Below, in pieces: positions 1-8,686 of a DNA stretch of 64,000 bases. Below the pieces are notes generated by a model. It ran no database searches. It had not been told where the DNA came from and worked only from the letters and a program-made list of their open reading frames with translations. Source of the DNA: DASSKK01 sp035690495. Lineage in GTDB: Bacteria > Actinomycetota > Actinomycetes > Propionibacteriales > Nocardioidaceae. Made by a program: the position numbers and the translations under genes. The stretch covers positions 1-64,000 of the forward strand of contig DASSKK010000028.1 of assembly GCA_035690495.1 (NCBI GenBank). Reading direction: 5' to 3'. Numbering within the stretch: the first letter of the stretch is position 1; every line of letters begins with the position of its first letter.

Positions 1-1
1 G

Positions 2-811
2 ACGATCACCCTCACGATGTCGGCGGCCTTCGGCTACGCGGCCGGATGGAACCCGTACGCGTCCGACTACACGCGGTACCTCCCGGCCGGCGCGTCCCGG
101 CGGAGGACCGGCTGGGCGGCCGCGCTCGGCAACTTCGTCTCCTGCACGGTCCTCATGGCGGCGGGCGCCGCCGCAGCGACCGCCGTGGACTTCTCGAAGG
201 GCAGCCCCACCGACCTCTTCACCTCCACGGCGATCATGCCGGGGTGGATCGGCAAGCTCACGCTGCTCGCGATCGCCGTCGGCGCGATCGCGGCGAACGC
301 CCTCAACATCTACTCGGGCGCGATGAGCTTCCTCGCGGCCGGGGTCCGCATCCGCTTCGCGCTGCGCCGCGCGATCGTCGCTCTCGGCTTCGGCGTGCTC
401 GGCTTCGTGATCGCGCTCTCGGCGCTGCCGAACGCGGGGACGGCGTACGAGAACTTCCTGCTCGTCATCGCCTACTGGATCGGCCCGTGGCTCGGCGTCG
501 TCCTCACCGACCGCTTCCTGCGTCGCCGGACCCCGCTGCCGGTCGTGTCCGCGATGGCCCTCGACCTCCGTCGCAAGGTGGTCTGGGCCGGGCCGATCGC
601 GATGGCGGTCGGGATCGCGGTGTCGATCTACCTGTTCTCCAACCAGACCGAGTACATCGGCAAGCTGCCGGCGGCACATCCGGGCCTGGGTGACATCACC
701 TTCCTGGTCGGGTTCGCGGTCGCCGCCGTGCTGTACGCCGTACTCCACCGGTTCATGCCCCGCGAGCGGGACTACGCCGAAGAGCTTTCGGCCGATCGGG
801 CGGCAGCGTGA
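2..811 (+). CDS. NCS1-family cytosine/purine permease, 5' end outside the window
   Basis: C-terminal part of a nucleobase:cation symporter-1 type permease. The frame is open from base 2, so the start lies upstream of the window; at least 269 residues are present. It has about seven hydrophobic segments with short charged loops, and the early segment with GWNPYASDYTRYLP is typical of NCS1 permeases (CodB/allantoin type), where it lines the substrate site. It should import cytosine or a related base. The stop overlaps the GTG of the deaminase gene by 4 nt, so transporter and enzyme are probably translationally coupled, like a codBA pair. The exact substrate is inferred from that neighbour. Confidence 0.85.
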   Translation, partial: TITLTMSAAFGYAAGWNPYASDYTRYLPAGASRRRTGWAAALGNFVSCTVLMAAGAAAATAVDFSKGSPTDLFTSTAIMPGWIGKLTLLAIAVGAIAANALNIYSGAMSFLAAGVRIRFALRRAIVALGFGVLGFVIALSALPNAGTAYENFLLVIAYWIGPWLGVVLTDRFLRRRTPLPVVSAMALDLRRKVVWAGPIAMAVGIAVSIYLFSNQTEYIGKLPAAHPGLGDITFLVGFAVAAVLYAVLHRFMPRERDYAEELSADRAAA

Positions 812-1257
812 GCACAACCGACCGGGAGATGCTCGCGGTCGCCGTCGAGGAGGCGAAGGCCGGGCTCGCCGAGGGAGGCATCCCGATCGGCGGGGCCCTG
901 TTCGGCGCGGACGGGACGCTGCTCGGGCGCGGACACAACCGCCGCGTCCAGGACGACGACCCGTCGATGCACGGGGAGACGTCGGCGTTCCGGAACGCCG
1001 GGCGCCAGCGCAGCTACCGCGGCACGACGATGGCCACCACCCTCTCGCCGTGCTGGTTCTGCAGCGGGCTGGTGCGCCAGTTCGGCATCTCGCGGGTGGT
1101 GGTCGGCGAGGCGCAGACGTTCTACGGCGGGCATGACTGGCTGGCCGAGAACGGCGTGGAGGTGGTCGTCCTCGACGACCCCGAGTGCGTCCAGCTGATG
1201 ACCGACTTCATCGCCGACCACCCGGACCTCTGGAACGAGGACATCGGCGAGGAGTGA
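808..1257 (+). CDS. Cytosine deaminase-like nucleoside/base deaminase
   Basis: 149-residue zinc deaminase of the cytidine/deoxycytidylate deaminase superfamily. The signature is HGETSAF (zinc His and proton-shuttle Glu), then SPCWFCSG (PCxxC zinc cysteines). Size and motif spacing resemble yeast-type cytosine deaminase (Fcy1) rather than the much larger bacterial CodA amidohydrolase. The predicted reaction is cytosine to uracil plus ammonia in the cytosol. GTG start 808 overlaps the permease TGA, and its own stop overlaps the GTG of the next gene, giving a three-gene coupled operon. Guanine or other base deamination is possible; the permease context favours cytosine. Confidence 0.85.
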   Translation: MSTTDREMLAVAVEEAKAGLAEGGIPIGGALFGADGTLLGRGHNRRVQDDDPSMHGETSAFRNAGRQRSYRGTTMATTLSPCWFCSGLVRQFGISRVVVGEAQTFYGGHDWLAENGVEVVVLDDPECVQLMTDFIADHPDLWNEDIGEE

Positions 1258-2471
1258 GCCTGCACAGCGAGCCTCCGCGGATCGGCGGGGTCACCGCGTG
1301 GGGTTTCGTGGTCCGGTTCGGACTGGTCGCGATGTGCGGCGACATCGTCTACGAAGGCGCCCGCTCGATCACCGGACCGCTGCTGGCCCACCTCGGCGCG
1401 AGCGCCCTGCTGGTCGGGGTGGTCACCGGCGTCGGGGAGACGGCCGCGTTCGGGCTGCGGCTGTTCTCGGGCCCGCTGAGCGACCGCTCGCGCCGGTTCT
1501 GGGCATGGACGCTGGGCGGCTACGGACTCACCGTGGTCAGCGTCCCGCTGCTCGGGCTGGCGACCGCGCTGTGGCTGGCCTGCGCGCTGGTGATCCTCGA
1601 GCGCGTCGGCAAGGCGGTCCGCTCTCCGGCCAAGGGCGCGCTGCTCGCGCACGCGACGGCGGTCACCGGCCGCGGTCGCGGTTTCGCGGTCCACGAGGCG
1701 CTGGACCAGTTCGGCGCGCTGCTCGGGCCGCTGATCGTGGCGGGGATGCTCGCGCTGACCTCCGACGACTACCGTCCGGCTCTGCTGGTGCTCGCGGTCC
1801 CGGGCGCGCTGCTCGCCACGCTGGTGGTCCGGCTGGCCATGCGGGTGCGCGACCCTTCCGGCTACGAACCGGCCGCCGGGCGGGCCACGACGACAGCTGC
1901 GAGGCCCGGCCGGCTGCCGCGCGCGTTCTGGGTGTACGCCGTGTTCGTCGGGCTCACCACGACCGGCTTCGCGACGTTCGGCGTGCTCTCCTACCACCTG
2001 GTCACGGCCGGCCTGCTCTCGGCGGCGCAGGTGCCGCTGCTCTACGCCGCGATCATGGTCGTCGACGCGTTCGCCGCGGTGGCCAGCGGCTGGGCCTACG
2101 ACCGGTGGGGCGTGGCCGTGCTCGCGGCGCTTCCCGTCGTCGCGGCGGTCGTCCCGGGCCTCGCGTTCTCCGGCGTCGTCGCGGTCGCGGTCATCGGGAC
2201 CCTGGTGTGGGGTCTCGCGCTCGGCGTACAGGAGTCGACGCTGAAGGCCACCGTCGCCGACCTCGTCGACCCCTCCCGGCGGGCGACTGCCTACGGGATG
2301 TTCGGCGCGGTCGTCGGGGTCGGTGCCGCGGCCGGTGGGGCCTTGGCCGGCGGGCTCTACCAGGTGTCGGTGCCGCTGCTGGCCGGTGTCACCGCCGCGG
2401 TCCAGGCCGCCGCGCTCGTCGTACTGCTCACAGGATCCGTTGGAGGTCGTCCTCGATCGCGTACGGCGTGA
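1254..2471 (+). CDS. Major facilitator superfamily transporter
   Basis: Predicted 405-residue membrane protein with about 12 hydrophobic segments in two halves. It contains the MFS loop 2-3 motif (GPLSDRSRRFW) and a second copy after the central loop (SGWAYDRWG). I chose GTG 1254 because it is in frame and overlaps the deaminase stop (GTGA), matching the coupling seen upstream; an ATG at 1185 would overlap the deaminase by over 70 nt. The last 44 nt overlap the convergent acetyltransferase gene. Substrate unknown; the operon suggests a base, nucleoside or related drug. Confidence 0.8.
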   Translation: MSLHSEPPRIGGVTAWGFVVRFGLVAMCGDIVYEGARSITGPLLAHLGASALLVGVVTGVGETAAFGLRLFSGPLSDRSRRFWAWTLGGYGLTVVSVPLLGLATALWLACALVILERVGKAVRSPAKGALLAHATAVTGRGRGFAVHEALDQFGALLGPLIVAGMLALTSDDYRPALLVLAVPGALLATLVVRLAMRVRDPSGYEPAAGRATTTAARPGRLPRAFWVYAVFVGLTTTGFATFGVLSYHLVTAGLLSAAQVPLLYAAIMVVDAFAAVASGWAYDRWGVAVLAALPVVAAVVPGLAFSGVVAVAVIGTLVWGLALGVQESTLKATVADLVDPSRRATAYGMFGAVVGVGAAAGGALAGGLYQVSVPLLAGVTAAVQAAALVVLLTGSVGGRPRSRTA

Positions 2472-3429
2472 AGCCGAGCGCCTCGTTGACGGCCGCCATC
2501 GGCGCATTCGTCTCTGCGTTCACGGTGCTGACGAACCGCTTGGCCGGGAAGCGTCGCTGGATCTCCCGGACGCCGGCGACCTTCAGGGCGAGCCCGAGAC
2601 GGTGCCCGCGGTCGGCGCGCCGCACGATCGTGCCCCGCTGGTCCACGTGCGGCTCCTCGCCGCCGGTGGGCACCGCGCAGGTGAAGCCGACCACGGTGCC
2701 GGCGGCGTCCAAGGCGAACACGGTGAGTCGGGTGCGGCCCTGGGCGAGCAGCTCCCGGTCCTGGTCGGCGAGACCGTCGGCGGTGCGGCGGCCCTTCTCC
2801 ACGCGCAGGTCGCCGGCCGGGGCGTCGAGCCCCAGCTGGTTCTGCACGCCGACGTAGCCCTGCGCGAGGTCGGCCGGGATCTGCCCGACGACGGTGCGCA
2901 AGGTGTAGTCGCGGTGGTGCGGCGCGGCCTGGCTCGCCAGCCGGTCGAGGCGCTCGTCCGGAACCGGCAGGATGAGCCGGCGCTCGATTTGGACGTTGGC
3001 CCGCGAGAAGCCGTGCCGGGCGGCGAACCGCCGGTGCGGGTGGTCGGGTCCGGCATCGGGCGGACACGTGGTGGTGCTCTGCAACACCGTGCGACCGAGC
3101 TCCCGGCACCGGTCGACGAGGAACTCCACGAGCTCGCACCCGACTCCCCGGTTCCGCTCGGCGGGAGGCACCCACACCCACATCCGGGCACGGTCCAGGT
3201 TGTCCTCGATGGAGCAGACGATCATGCCCTCGCCGACCATCCGGCCGCCCTCGAAGGCGGCGTACCCCTCATAGCGCGACCCGAGCGACGGCCGGCTGAG
3301 CACGGTGACGGCGTCGTCGAGGGTGTACGCCACCGCGTCCGGCATCTCGGCACGCTCGGCGAGCTCGTAGAGGCGCTGGTACTCGCGCATCTCCGCGTCG
3401 TCCGCGGGGTCGACCCTCCGGATGGTCAT
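2428..3429 (-). CDS. Tandem GNAT-domain acetyltransferase
   Basis: 333 residues with two GNAT-like halves. The first carries a recognisable acetyl-CoA motif near residues 85-105 (VPPAERNRGVGCELVEF). The second half is more diverged (VRRADRGHRLGLALKVAG, then NAETNAPMAAVNEALGF, the usual motif B end). Duplicated GNAT proteins include mycothiol synthase and many uncharacterised actinobacterial enzymes; substrate cannot be inferred. The ATG at 3429 overlaps the stop of the upstream FUSC-like gene by 4 nt, so both are in one minus-strand operon. Confidence 0.8.
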   Translation of the reverse strand: MTIRRVDPADDAEMREYQRLYELAERAEMPDAVAYTLDDAVTVLSRPSLGSRYEGYAAFEGGRMVGEGMIVCSIEDNLDRARMWVWVPPAERNRGVGCELVEFLVDRCRELGRTVLQSTTTCPPDAGPDHPHRRFAARHGFSRANVQIERRLILPVPDERLDRLASQAAPHHRDYTLRTVVGQIPADLAQGYVGVQNQLGLDAPAGDLRVEKGRRTADGLADQDRELLAQGRTRLTVFALDAAGTVVGFTCAVPTGGEEPHVDQRGTIVRRADRGHRLGLALKVAGVREIQRRFPAKRFVSTVNAETNAPMAAVNEALGFTPYAIEDDLQRIL

Positions 3430-4733
3430 CGGCGTGGGCGGCGGCGGGAGGGCAGCTTCGGCAGCACCTGGGTCTCGGCCTCGGGCGTCGGCTCCGTCGG
3501 GCCGCCCCGCCGGCGGCGCCGTGAGGCCGCGCTGAATCCCGGCCGCGGCCGAGGCGGACGCACCAGCCTGACCTGTCGCCGGATCCGTTCGCCGAGGTCC
3601 ATCTCGGCAAGCAGCCGCTTGACCGTCGCGAGCACCTCCCTGTGCAGCTCGAGCAGCTCCGGTGCGGTGTCAGAGGTCAGCAGGTCGTCGAGACGTGCCC
3701 GTGCCTCGTGCAGACCGTCCAGCGCATCACGCAGGGTCTGGGCATCCGCCGCTCTCATCGTCGTGCCCGGGTCGGCGTCGTCGCGGACCAGCTGCCCGAA
3801 CGCGTCGACGCCGGCTGCCAGCTCCCGGAACGTCTGCGCCAGCCCCAGCAGTACGTCGCGCGCGCCGTCCTCGCCGGTCCAGGCCACGTCGCCGGTGGTG
3901 CCGGTGGCGTCCACGAGGGCCCGGTACATCACCCGGATCGCCACTGCCGAGTGCTCCAGGGCCTCGAGTCCTTGACGCAGGCCCGGCCCGACGTCGGGCG
4001 TGCCGACCGCACGGACGTTGAGCCGGCGGCCCTGCTCGGCGTGCAGCAGGGCGGCGCCGACCTGGGGGATGTCGTGGGTGATCTGCCGCGCCTGGCCCAG
4101 CCAGCCGCGAGCGGCAGGGGCAAGCTCCCGTTCGCCGTCGGCCACTTCCACCAGCGCGTCGGCGCTGCGGCTCAGCAGCTCGCTGACCGAGTCGGCGAGC
4201 CCGTCGATCGCGCGGCCGGCGTCGAGGCTGGCGACCTTCGGCGGGAACACCAGGTTCGCCAGCACCCCGACCGCTGCGCCCACCAGCGTCTCGGTGAACC
4301 GCTGCCAGGCCGCGGACTCCGCTCCCAGCGTACCGACGCCGAGCACGAGCATTCCGCTGATCGCGACCTCGATCTGGTTCGAACGCAGCCGGAGGACATG
4401 TCCGACCGTGAGCGCGACGACGATCAGCACGCCGAGACTCCACCAGTGCAGCGGCACGACGCTGGCGAACGCCACGGCGAGCAGCACTCCTGCCACCACG
4501 GCCACCACCCGGTCGATGCCGCGTGCCAGCAGCGAGACCGGAGTCACCTGAACGACGAGCATCGCGGTCAGCGGGGCCAGCAGCGGCTGGGTGCCCGGGA
4601 AGATCAGCAGCGCCACGACGTACGCCGCGACCGCGGCGGCCGTGATCCGCACCGACCACAGCAGGGCAGGACGCGCGTCCCTACGGAGCCGGGTCAGCTC
4701 CCGGCCGAGCGTTCGTCGCCACCATGCGGGCAC
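3426..4733 (-). CDS. FUSC/aromatic-acid-exporter-like membrane protein
   Basis: 435 residues. The N-terminal ~155 residues hold five to six hydrophobic segments, one ending FPGTQPLLAPLTAMLVVQ, followed by a long cytoplasmic helical domain and a basic, proline/arginine-rich tail. This layout (half FUSC membrane domain plus cytosolic helices) is typical of the aromatic acid exporter/FUSC family. A role in efflux of small organic acids is family inference only. It is coupled by ATGA overlap to the downstream double-GNAT gene. Confidence 0.75.
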   Translation of the reverse strand: MPAWWRRTLGRELTRLRRDARPALLWSVRITAAAVAAYVVALLIFPGTQPLLAPLTAMLVVQVTPVSLLARGIDRVVAVVAGVLLAVAFASVVPLHWWSLGVLIVVALTVGHVLRLRSNQIEVAISGMLVLGVGTLGAESAAWQRFTETLVGAAVGVLANLVFPPKVASLDAGRAIDGLADSVSELLSRSADALVEVADGERELAPAARGWLGQARQITHDIPQVGAALLHAEQGRRLNVRAVGTPDVGPGLRQGLEALEHSAVAIRVMYRALVDATGTTGDVAWTGEDGARDVLLGLAQTFRELAAGVDAFGQLVRDDADPGTTMRAADAQTLRDALDGLHEARARLDDLLTSDTAPELLELHREVLATVKRLLAEMDLGERIRRQVRLVRPPRPRPGFSAASRRRRRGGPTEPTPEAETQVLPKLPSRRRPRR

Positions 4734-4761
4734 ACCTCAGTCTTGCGCGCGGTCGGCACTT

Positions 4762-6606
4762 CTACCCGCGCGGCCCGTCCGGGCGCACCACGAGCGCGGA
4801 GCCGCCGCCACGCCGGGTCGGTTCGGCGGCGGCGAGGAACCGCCGGTCTGGCAGCAGCTGTACGCCGGTCGCGGCGCCGATCTCCTTGTCGAGCTGGGTC
4901 GGCCCGGTCACCGCGGTGAGCTTCTGGCCGTAGTCGTCCTGCAGCCGCTGCGCGACACTGGTGTCCAGGAACGCCTGCTCGGCGAAGCTCTCCGGGGTGT
5001 TGAAGTTGCCGACCCGCGGGGCCTTGATCGCGTGCTCGAGCGACATGCCGAAGTCGATGTGGTTGAGCAGGATCTGCAGCACGGTGGTGATGATCGTGGC
5101 GCCACCGGGGCTGCCGACCGCGAACACCGGCCTGCCGTGCCGCAGCACGATCGTCGGGTTCATGCTCGACCGGGGCCGCTTGCCACCCGCTGGCAGGTTG
5201 ACGTCCGGCACGTCCTCGTCGGCCGGTGCGAAGTCGAAGTCGGTCATCTCGTTGTTGAGCAGGAACCCGTAGCCTGGGACGGTCATCCCGGTGCCGGCGA
5301 AGTGCTCGATGGTGTTGGTGTAGGCCACCACGTTCCCCCACCGGTCGGCGGTGACGATGTTGTTCGTGGACTGCTCGTGGTCGGGCGCGGAGGCAGAATG
5401 CGTTGAGCTCCCGCAGTCGGTGTACGGCGGGTAGGGATCGCCGGGCGCGACCGGGCTCGCAGCCGCGTGGTCGGTGATCAGGCAGCGACGGGTCGCCGCG
5501 AAGTCCGGGTCCAGCAGTCCGTCCAGCGGGACGTCGACGAAGTCCGGGTCGCCCACGTAGCGGTTGCGGTCGGCGAAGGAGTAGCGCAGCGCCTCGATGT
5601 AGTGGTGCAGCGCGAGCGCTCGGCTCTCCTGCGACATCGGGTATCCCTCGAGGATGTTCAGGGCCTCCCCGGTGGTCGACCCGCCGGAGGACGGTGGGGG
5701 CATCCCGTACACGCCGTACCCGCGGTAGCTCACCTTCGTCGGCGTGGGCTGGTCGACGTGGAATCCGCGCAGGTCCTTGCGGGTCATCATCCCGGGCCGC
5801 ACCGTCAGCGGGGTGCCCTTCCAGACCGGCGGATGCTGGACGGTGTGGGCGATGGCCCGGGCCATCGGACCCTGGTAGAGCGCGCGTGGGTGTCGGGCGA
5901 GGATCCGGTAGGTGTGCGCGAGCTCGGGGTTGCGGAGCCGGTAACCGAGCGGCAGCGGCTGGCCGTGCTGCAGGAACAGCCGTCTGCTCGAGGTGAACGC
6001 CTGCAGGTCCTGCAGCGACTCCCTGGTCTCCTGCCGGAACGTGCGGTCGACGACGAAGCCCCTCTCGGCCCGCCGGATCGCAGGCCGCAGGTCCGCGGCG
6101 AACGGGTGGCGTCCGTAGTCGCGGACGGCCTGCAGCCAGGTGTCGACCATGCCGGGGACGCCGACCGCCAGCCCGGAGTGCCGGGCCGCCTCGAACTCCA
6201 GCGGCTCTCCGTCCTCGACGAACAGGTCCTTGGTGCACGCGGCCGGGCATCGCTCGCGGCCGTCGATGGTGACGACGCGATGCTGCTTGGCAAGGTAGAT
6301 CACCATGAACCCCCCGCCGCCGGGGCCGGCGACGAACGGCTCGGTGGCCCCGAGCGTCGATGCGACGGCCACGGCCGCGTCGACGGCGTTGCCGCCGCGG
6401 CGCAGCACCGTGATGCCGGCTCGGGAGGCGTCCAGGTCGACCGAGGAGACTGCGCCGCCCCGCCCGGTGGCCACCGGCTGCTTGGCCGCGTGCGGGCGAG
6501 GATGGCTGCGGGCCTCGGCGGGCTGGCCGGCGGCGAGGGCGCCGACGACCGCGAGCGCGGCACATCCGGCGGTGACAGTGGGACGACGGGCAGGACGGAC
6601 GCGCAT
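4762..6606 (-). CDS. ggt: Gamma-glutamyltransferase, secreted
   Basis: Predicted 614-residue precursor of the Ntn-hydrolase gamma-glutamyltransferase, which cleaves glutathione-type gamma-glutamyl bonds outside the membrane. The start at 6606 is set by a strong AGGAG about 9 nt upstream and gives a clean signal peptide (basic n-region, then AALAVVGALAAGQPAEA). Family landmarks are RRGGNAVDAAVA, GPGGGGFMV, the autoprocessing Thr in QSTNNIVTADRWGN, and VGSPGGATI near the C-terminus. Actinobacteria use mycothiol rather than glutathione, so the natural substrate is open. A longer start at 6648 is possible but has no better ribosome site. Confidence 0.92.
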   Translation of the reverse strand: MRVRPARRPTVTAGCAALAVVGALAAGQPAEARSHPRPHAAKQPVATGRGGAVSSVDLDASRAGITVLRRGGNAVDAAVAVASTLGATEPFVAGPGGGGFMVIYLAKQHRVVTIDGRERCPAACTKDLFVEDGEPLEFEAARHSGLAVGVPGMVDTWLQAVRDYGRHPFAADLRPAIRRAERGFVVDRTFRQETRESLQDLQAFTSSRRLFLQHGQPLPLGYRLRNPELAHTYRILARHPRALYQGPMARAIAHTVQHPPVWKGTPLTVRPGMMTRKDLRGFHVDQPTPTKVSYRGYGVYGMPPPSSGGSTTGEALNILEGYPMSQESRALALHHYIEALRYSFADRNRYVGDPDFVDVPLDGLLDPDFAATRRCLITDHAAASPVAPGDPYPPYTDCGSSTHSASAPDHEQSTNNIVTADRWGNVVAYTNTIEHFAGTGMTVPGYGFLLNNEMTDFDFAPADEDVPDVNLPAGGKRPRSSMNPTIVLRHGRPVFAVGSPGGATIITTVLQILLNHIDFGMSLEHAIKAPRVGNFNTPESFAEQAFLDTSVAQRLQDDYGQKLTAVTGPTQLDKEIGAATGVQLLPDRRFLAAAEPTRRGGGSALVVRPDGPRG

Positions 6607-6702
6607 CGACAGCCTCTCCTTCACGGAGCCCGAGACGGCTCGAGTCACACCCTGCTCTCGTCGGCCCTCCGGCGCAAGAGCCTGCTCGGCGGCTGGCCCG
6701 AG

Positions 6703-7371
6703 TCAGTCGCGCTCGAGCCCGGACTCGATGCCGAACACCACCAGCTGTGCCCGGTCCCGGGCGTGCAGCTTCACCATCGCGCGGCTCACATGCGTGCGGA
6801 CAGTGTCCGGGCTGACCGTCAGGCGGTCGGCGATCTCCTGGTTCGACATCCCGGTCGCCACCCAGCCGACCATCTCCCGCTCCCGCTCGGTGAGCCGGCC
6901 GATCTCCGGGTGCGGGGTACGTCGTCTTCCGCCGGTGGCGCCGAAGCGTTCGATGACCCGGCGGGTCACCGACGGAGCGAGCAGCGAGCCGCCGTCGGCG
7001 ACCACGTGGATCGCCTCCAGCAGTCGGACCGGGTCGGCGTCCTTGAGCAGGAACCCGCTCGCTCCCGAGCGCAGCGCCTCGAAGACGTACTCGTCGAGCT
7101 CGAAGGTGGTCAGCATCACCACCCGCACGCCGGCCAGTGCCGCGTCGGCGCTGACCGCCGCCAGCAGCGCGAGTCCGTCCAGGCCGGGCATCCGGATGTC
7201 GCAGAGCACCACGTCGGGCAGGGTGTCGCGGATCAGGCGCAGCCCGGCACGGCCGTCCTCGGCCTCGCCGGCCAGCTCCAGATCGCCCTCGCCGGCGATC
7301 AGCGTCCGCAGTCCCATCCGGACCAGCGCCTGGTCGTCGACGACCACCACCCGGATCGGCTCGGCGGTCAT
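6703..7371 (-). CDS. NarL/LuxR-family response regulator
   Basis: 222 residues. The receiver domain (residues ~6-120) has DD at 12-13, phospho-acceptor Asp58 in LCDIRMPG, the Thr of MLTTF and Lys in FLLKDAD. The C-terminal LuxR helix-turn-helix (LTEREREMVGWVATGMSNQEIADRL at about 155-215, quoted here in family terms) binds DNA. Its ATG overlaps the stop of the kinase gene by 4 nt. It is the partner of the upstream histidine kinase and probably binds the inverted repeat at 8609-8634 to control the divergent ABC exporter (inference). Confidence 0.93.
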   Translation of the reverse strand: MTAEPIRVVVVDDQALVRMGLRTLIAGEGDLELAGEAEDGRAGLRLIRDTLPDVVLCDIRMPGLDGLALLAAVSADAALAGVRVVMLTTFELDEYVFEALRSGASGFLLKDADPVRLLEAIHVVADGGSLLAPSVTRRVIERFGATGGRRRTPHPEIGRLTEREREMVGWVATGMSNQEIADRLTVSPDTVRTHVSRAMVKLHARDRAQLVVFGIESGLERD

Positions 7372-8555
7372 CGTTCCTCCACCGGTATCCGCGCACGCAC
7401 GCGGAAGCCGGTGACCGCGGACCCGGCCTCGAGGGTCCCCCCGAGCCGCTCGACCCGGGCGCGCATCCCCGGGATCCCCATCCCGCCCGCGCCGCCCGCG
7501 CCGCCCGCGCCGCCCGCGCCGCCCGCGCCGCCCGCGCCGCCCGCGCCGCCCGCGCCGGTCGAGCCGGTCGAGACCCCGACCCCGTCGTCGGTCACGGTCA
7601 CCTCGAGAGTCCCGCCGCCGACATGCACCGCGAGGTCGGCGGTGGTGGCGTGCGCGTGGCGCAGCACGTTGGTCAGCGCCTCCTGGACGACGGCGTACGC
7701 CGTCTCCTCCAGATCGTCGGTAAGCGAGGGCGACGCCATCTCCGTGTTCACCACGAGTCCGCCTGCGCGGACCCGGTCCACCAGGACCGGCAGGTCGGCG
7801 AGCCGGCGACGCGGCGCCCGTGGCGGCGGGTTCTCGGTCGGCGCGAGCGTCGACAGCTCCCGGCGCAGCGCCTCCAGCGACTCCTTGCTGGTGTCCCGGA
7901 TCGCCTCCAGCGACGCGCGGGCGGCGGCCGGGTCGTGGTCGAGGACGTGCAACGCGACACCCGCCTGCATGGCGACGACCGCCAGGCCGTGGCCGACGCC
8001 GTCGTGCAGGTCCTGGGCCATCCGCAGCCGCTCCTCGGTGGCCGCCCGATGGGCGCGTTCCGCGCGAGCCTCGTCGCGGGTGCGCACCGCGGTGCCGATG
8101 GCGACCGCGGCCGCCGCGCCCGCGACCATCACCAGGCTCTGTGCGATCCCCTGGCCCAGGGACCAGTCTGGCCATGCGCTGCGGCCGAGGAGTCCCGCGA
8201 CGATGACCACCACCCCGCCGGCCACCGGAGGCCACGCGACCCTCAGCGGTCGGGCCCGCCCGACCAGGAAGGCGGCCAGCAACGGGGTGAGCATGATCGG
8301 TCCGCTGGCCAGGTCGATCGCGGCGTAGACGCACACGAGCACCGCGTTGCCGAGCACCGCGACGTACGCCTGCCGCCGCCAGACCAGCACGAACAGCGTG
8401 GCCAGCACCCCCAGCCCGGCGGCGGCGCCGAAGCGCCAGGCCGCGGGGGCGGCATGGTTGGCGCCCAGGCTGCCGAAGAACTCCACGAGGAACAGCGGCA
8501 GAACCCACCAGTCGCGCCACCACGCGGCACGGGTCGGCGCAGCCGTGATCGACAT
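7368..8555 (-). CDS. Sensor histidine kinase with HisKA_3 dimerisation domain
   Basis: 395 residues from ATG 8555; an upstream extension to 8714 is unlikely because it would run through the inverted repeat. The N-terminal ~155 residues hold four to five hydrophobic segments. His184 sits in QDLHDGVGHGLAVV (HisKA_3 motif), and the ATPase has VVQEALTNVLRHA (N box) and TDDGVGV (G1 box). The lid between G1 and the next Gly box (GMGIPGMRARV) is expanded by eight Ala/Gly-Gly triplets encoded by a perfect 9-bp microsatellite. LiaS/DesK-type architecture; the stimulus is probably in the membrane. Confidence 0.92.
   Translation of the reverse strand: MSITAAPTRAAWWRDWWVLPLFLVEFFGSLGANHAAPAAWRFGAAAGLGVLATLFVLVWRRQAYVAVLGNAVLVCVYAAIDLASGPIMLTPLLAAFLVGRARPLRVAWPPVAGGVVVIVAGLLGRSAWPDWSLGQGIAQSLVMVAGAAAAVAIGTAVRTRDEARAERAHRAATEERLRMAQDLHDGVGHGLAVVAMQAGVALHVLDHDPAAARASLEAIRDTSKESLEALRRELSTLAPTENPPPRAPRRRLADLPVLVDRVRAGGLVVNTEMASPSLTDDLEETAYAVVQEALTNVLRHAHATTADLAVHVGGGTLEVTVTDDGVGVSTGSTGAGGAGGAGGAGGAGGAGGAGGAGGMGIPGMRARVERLGGTLEAGSAVTGFRVRARIPVEER
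7482..7553 (-). repeat. Eight-copy 9-bp microsatellite inside the histidine kinase
   Basis: Eight head-to-tail copies of gccgcccgc (the first with one substitution) in frame, encoding (Ala-Gly-Gly)8 on the minus strand. Copy-number change by slippage keeps frame and would lengthen or shorten the ATP lid. A related short duplication (cggtcgag twice) follows at 7556-7571. Confidence 0.95.
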
Positions 8556-8608
8556 GCCTCGACGGTAGGGCCCGGCGGGGGATCTTGTCGTGCCCGGCCG
8601 CGCGTATC

Positions 8609-8634
8609 CGTCGTACGCGAGGCTGCGTACGACG
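8609..8634. promoter_or_regulatory. Perfect 10-bp inverted repeat in the kinase/ABC divergent promoter
   Basis: Left arm cgtcgtacgc (8609-8618), 6-nt spacer, right arm gcgtacgacg (8625-8634). It sits in the 131-bp gap between the kinase ATG (8555) and the ABC ATPase ATG (8687). Perfect symmetry and position suggest the operator of the NarL-type regulator encoded in the same locus (inference). Confidence 0.75.
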
Positions 8635-8686
8635 AGGCCTCCTGGCGTCGGACGCGCGGAGGCCTGCGCCGGGGGAGCGTGGAGCC

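Noticed and set aside
1122..2507. 461-codon minus-strand open frame
   Set aside because: Antisense to the MFS gene; composition is Arg/Asp/Gln-rich without domains, typical of a high-GC shadow frame.
2323..3975. 550-codon plus-strand open frame
   Set aside because: Runs opposite the GNAT and FUSC-like genes and has no recognisable motif.
4694..7396. 900-codon minus-strand open frame
   Set aside because: Alternate frame over ggt and the response regulator; Arg/Pro-rich low-complexity translation.
5467..8328. 953-codon plus-strand open frame
   Set aside because: Antisense to ggt, response regulator and kinase; the long open reading is due to high GC. The Pro-Ala run is only the kinase microsatellite read backwards.
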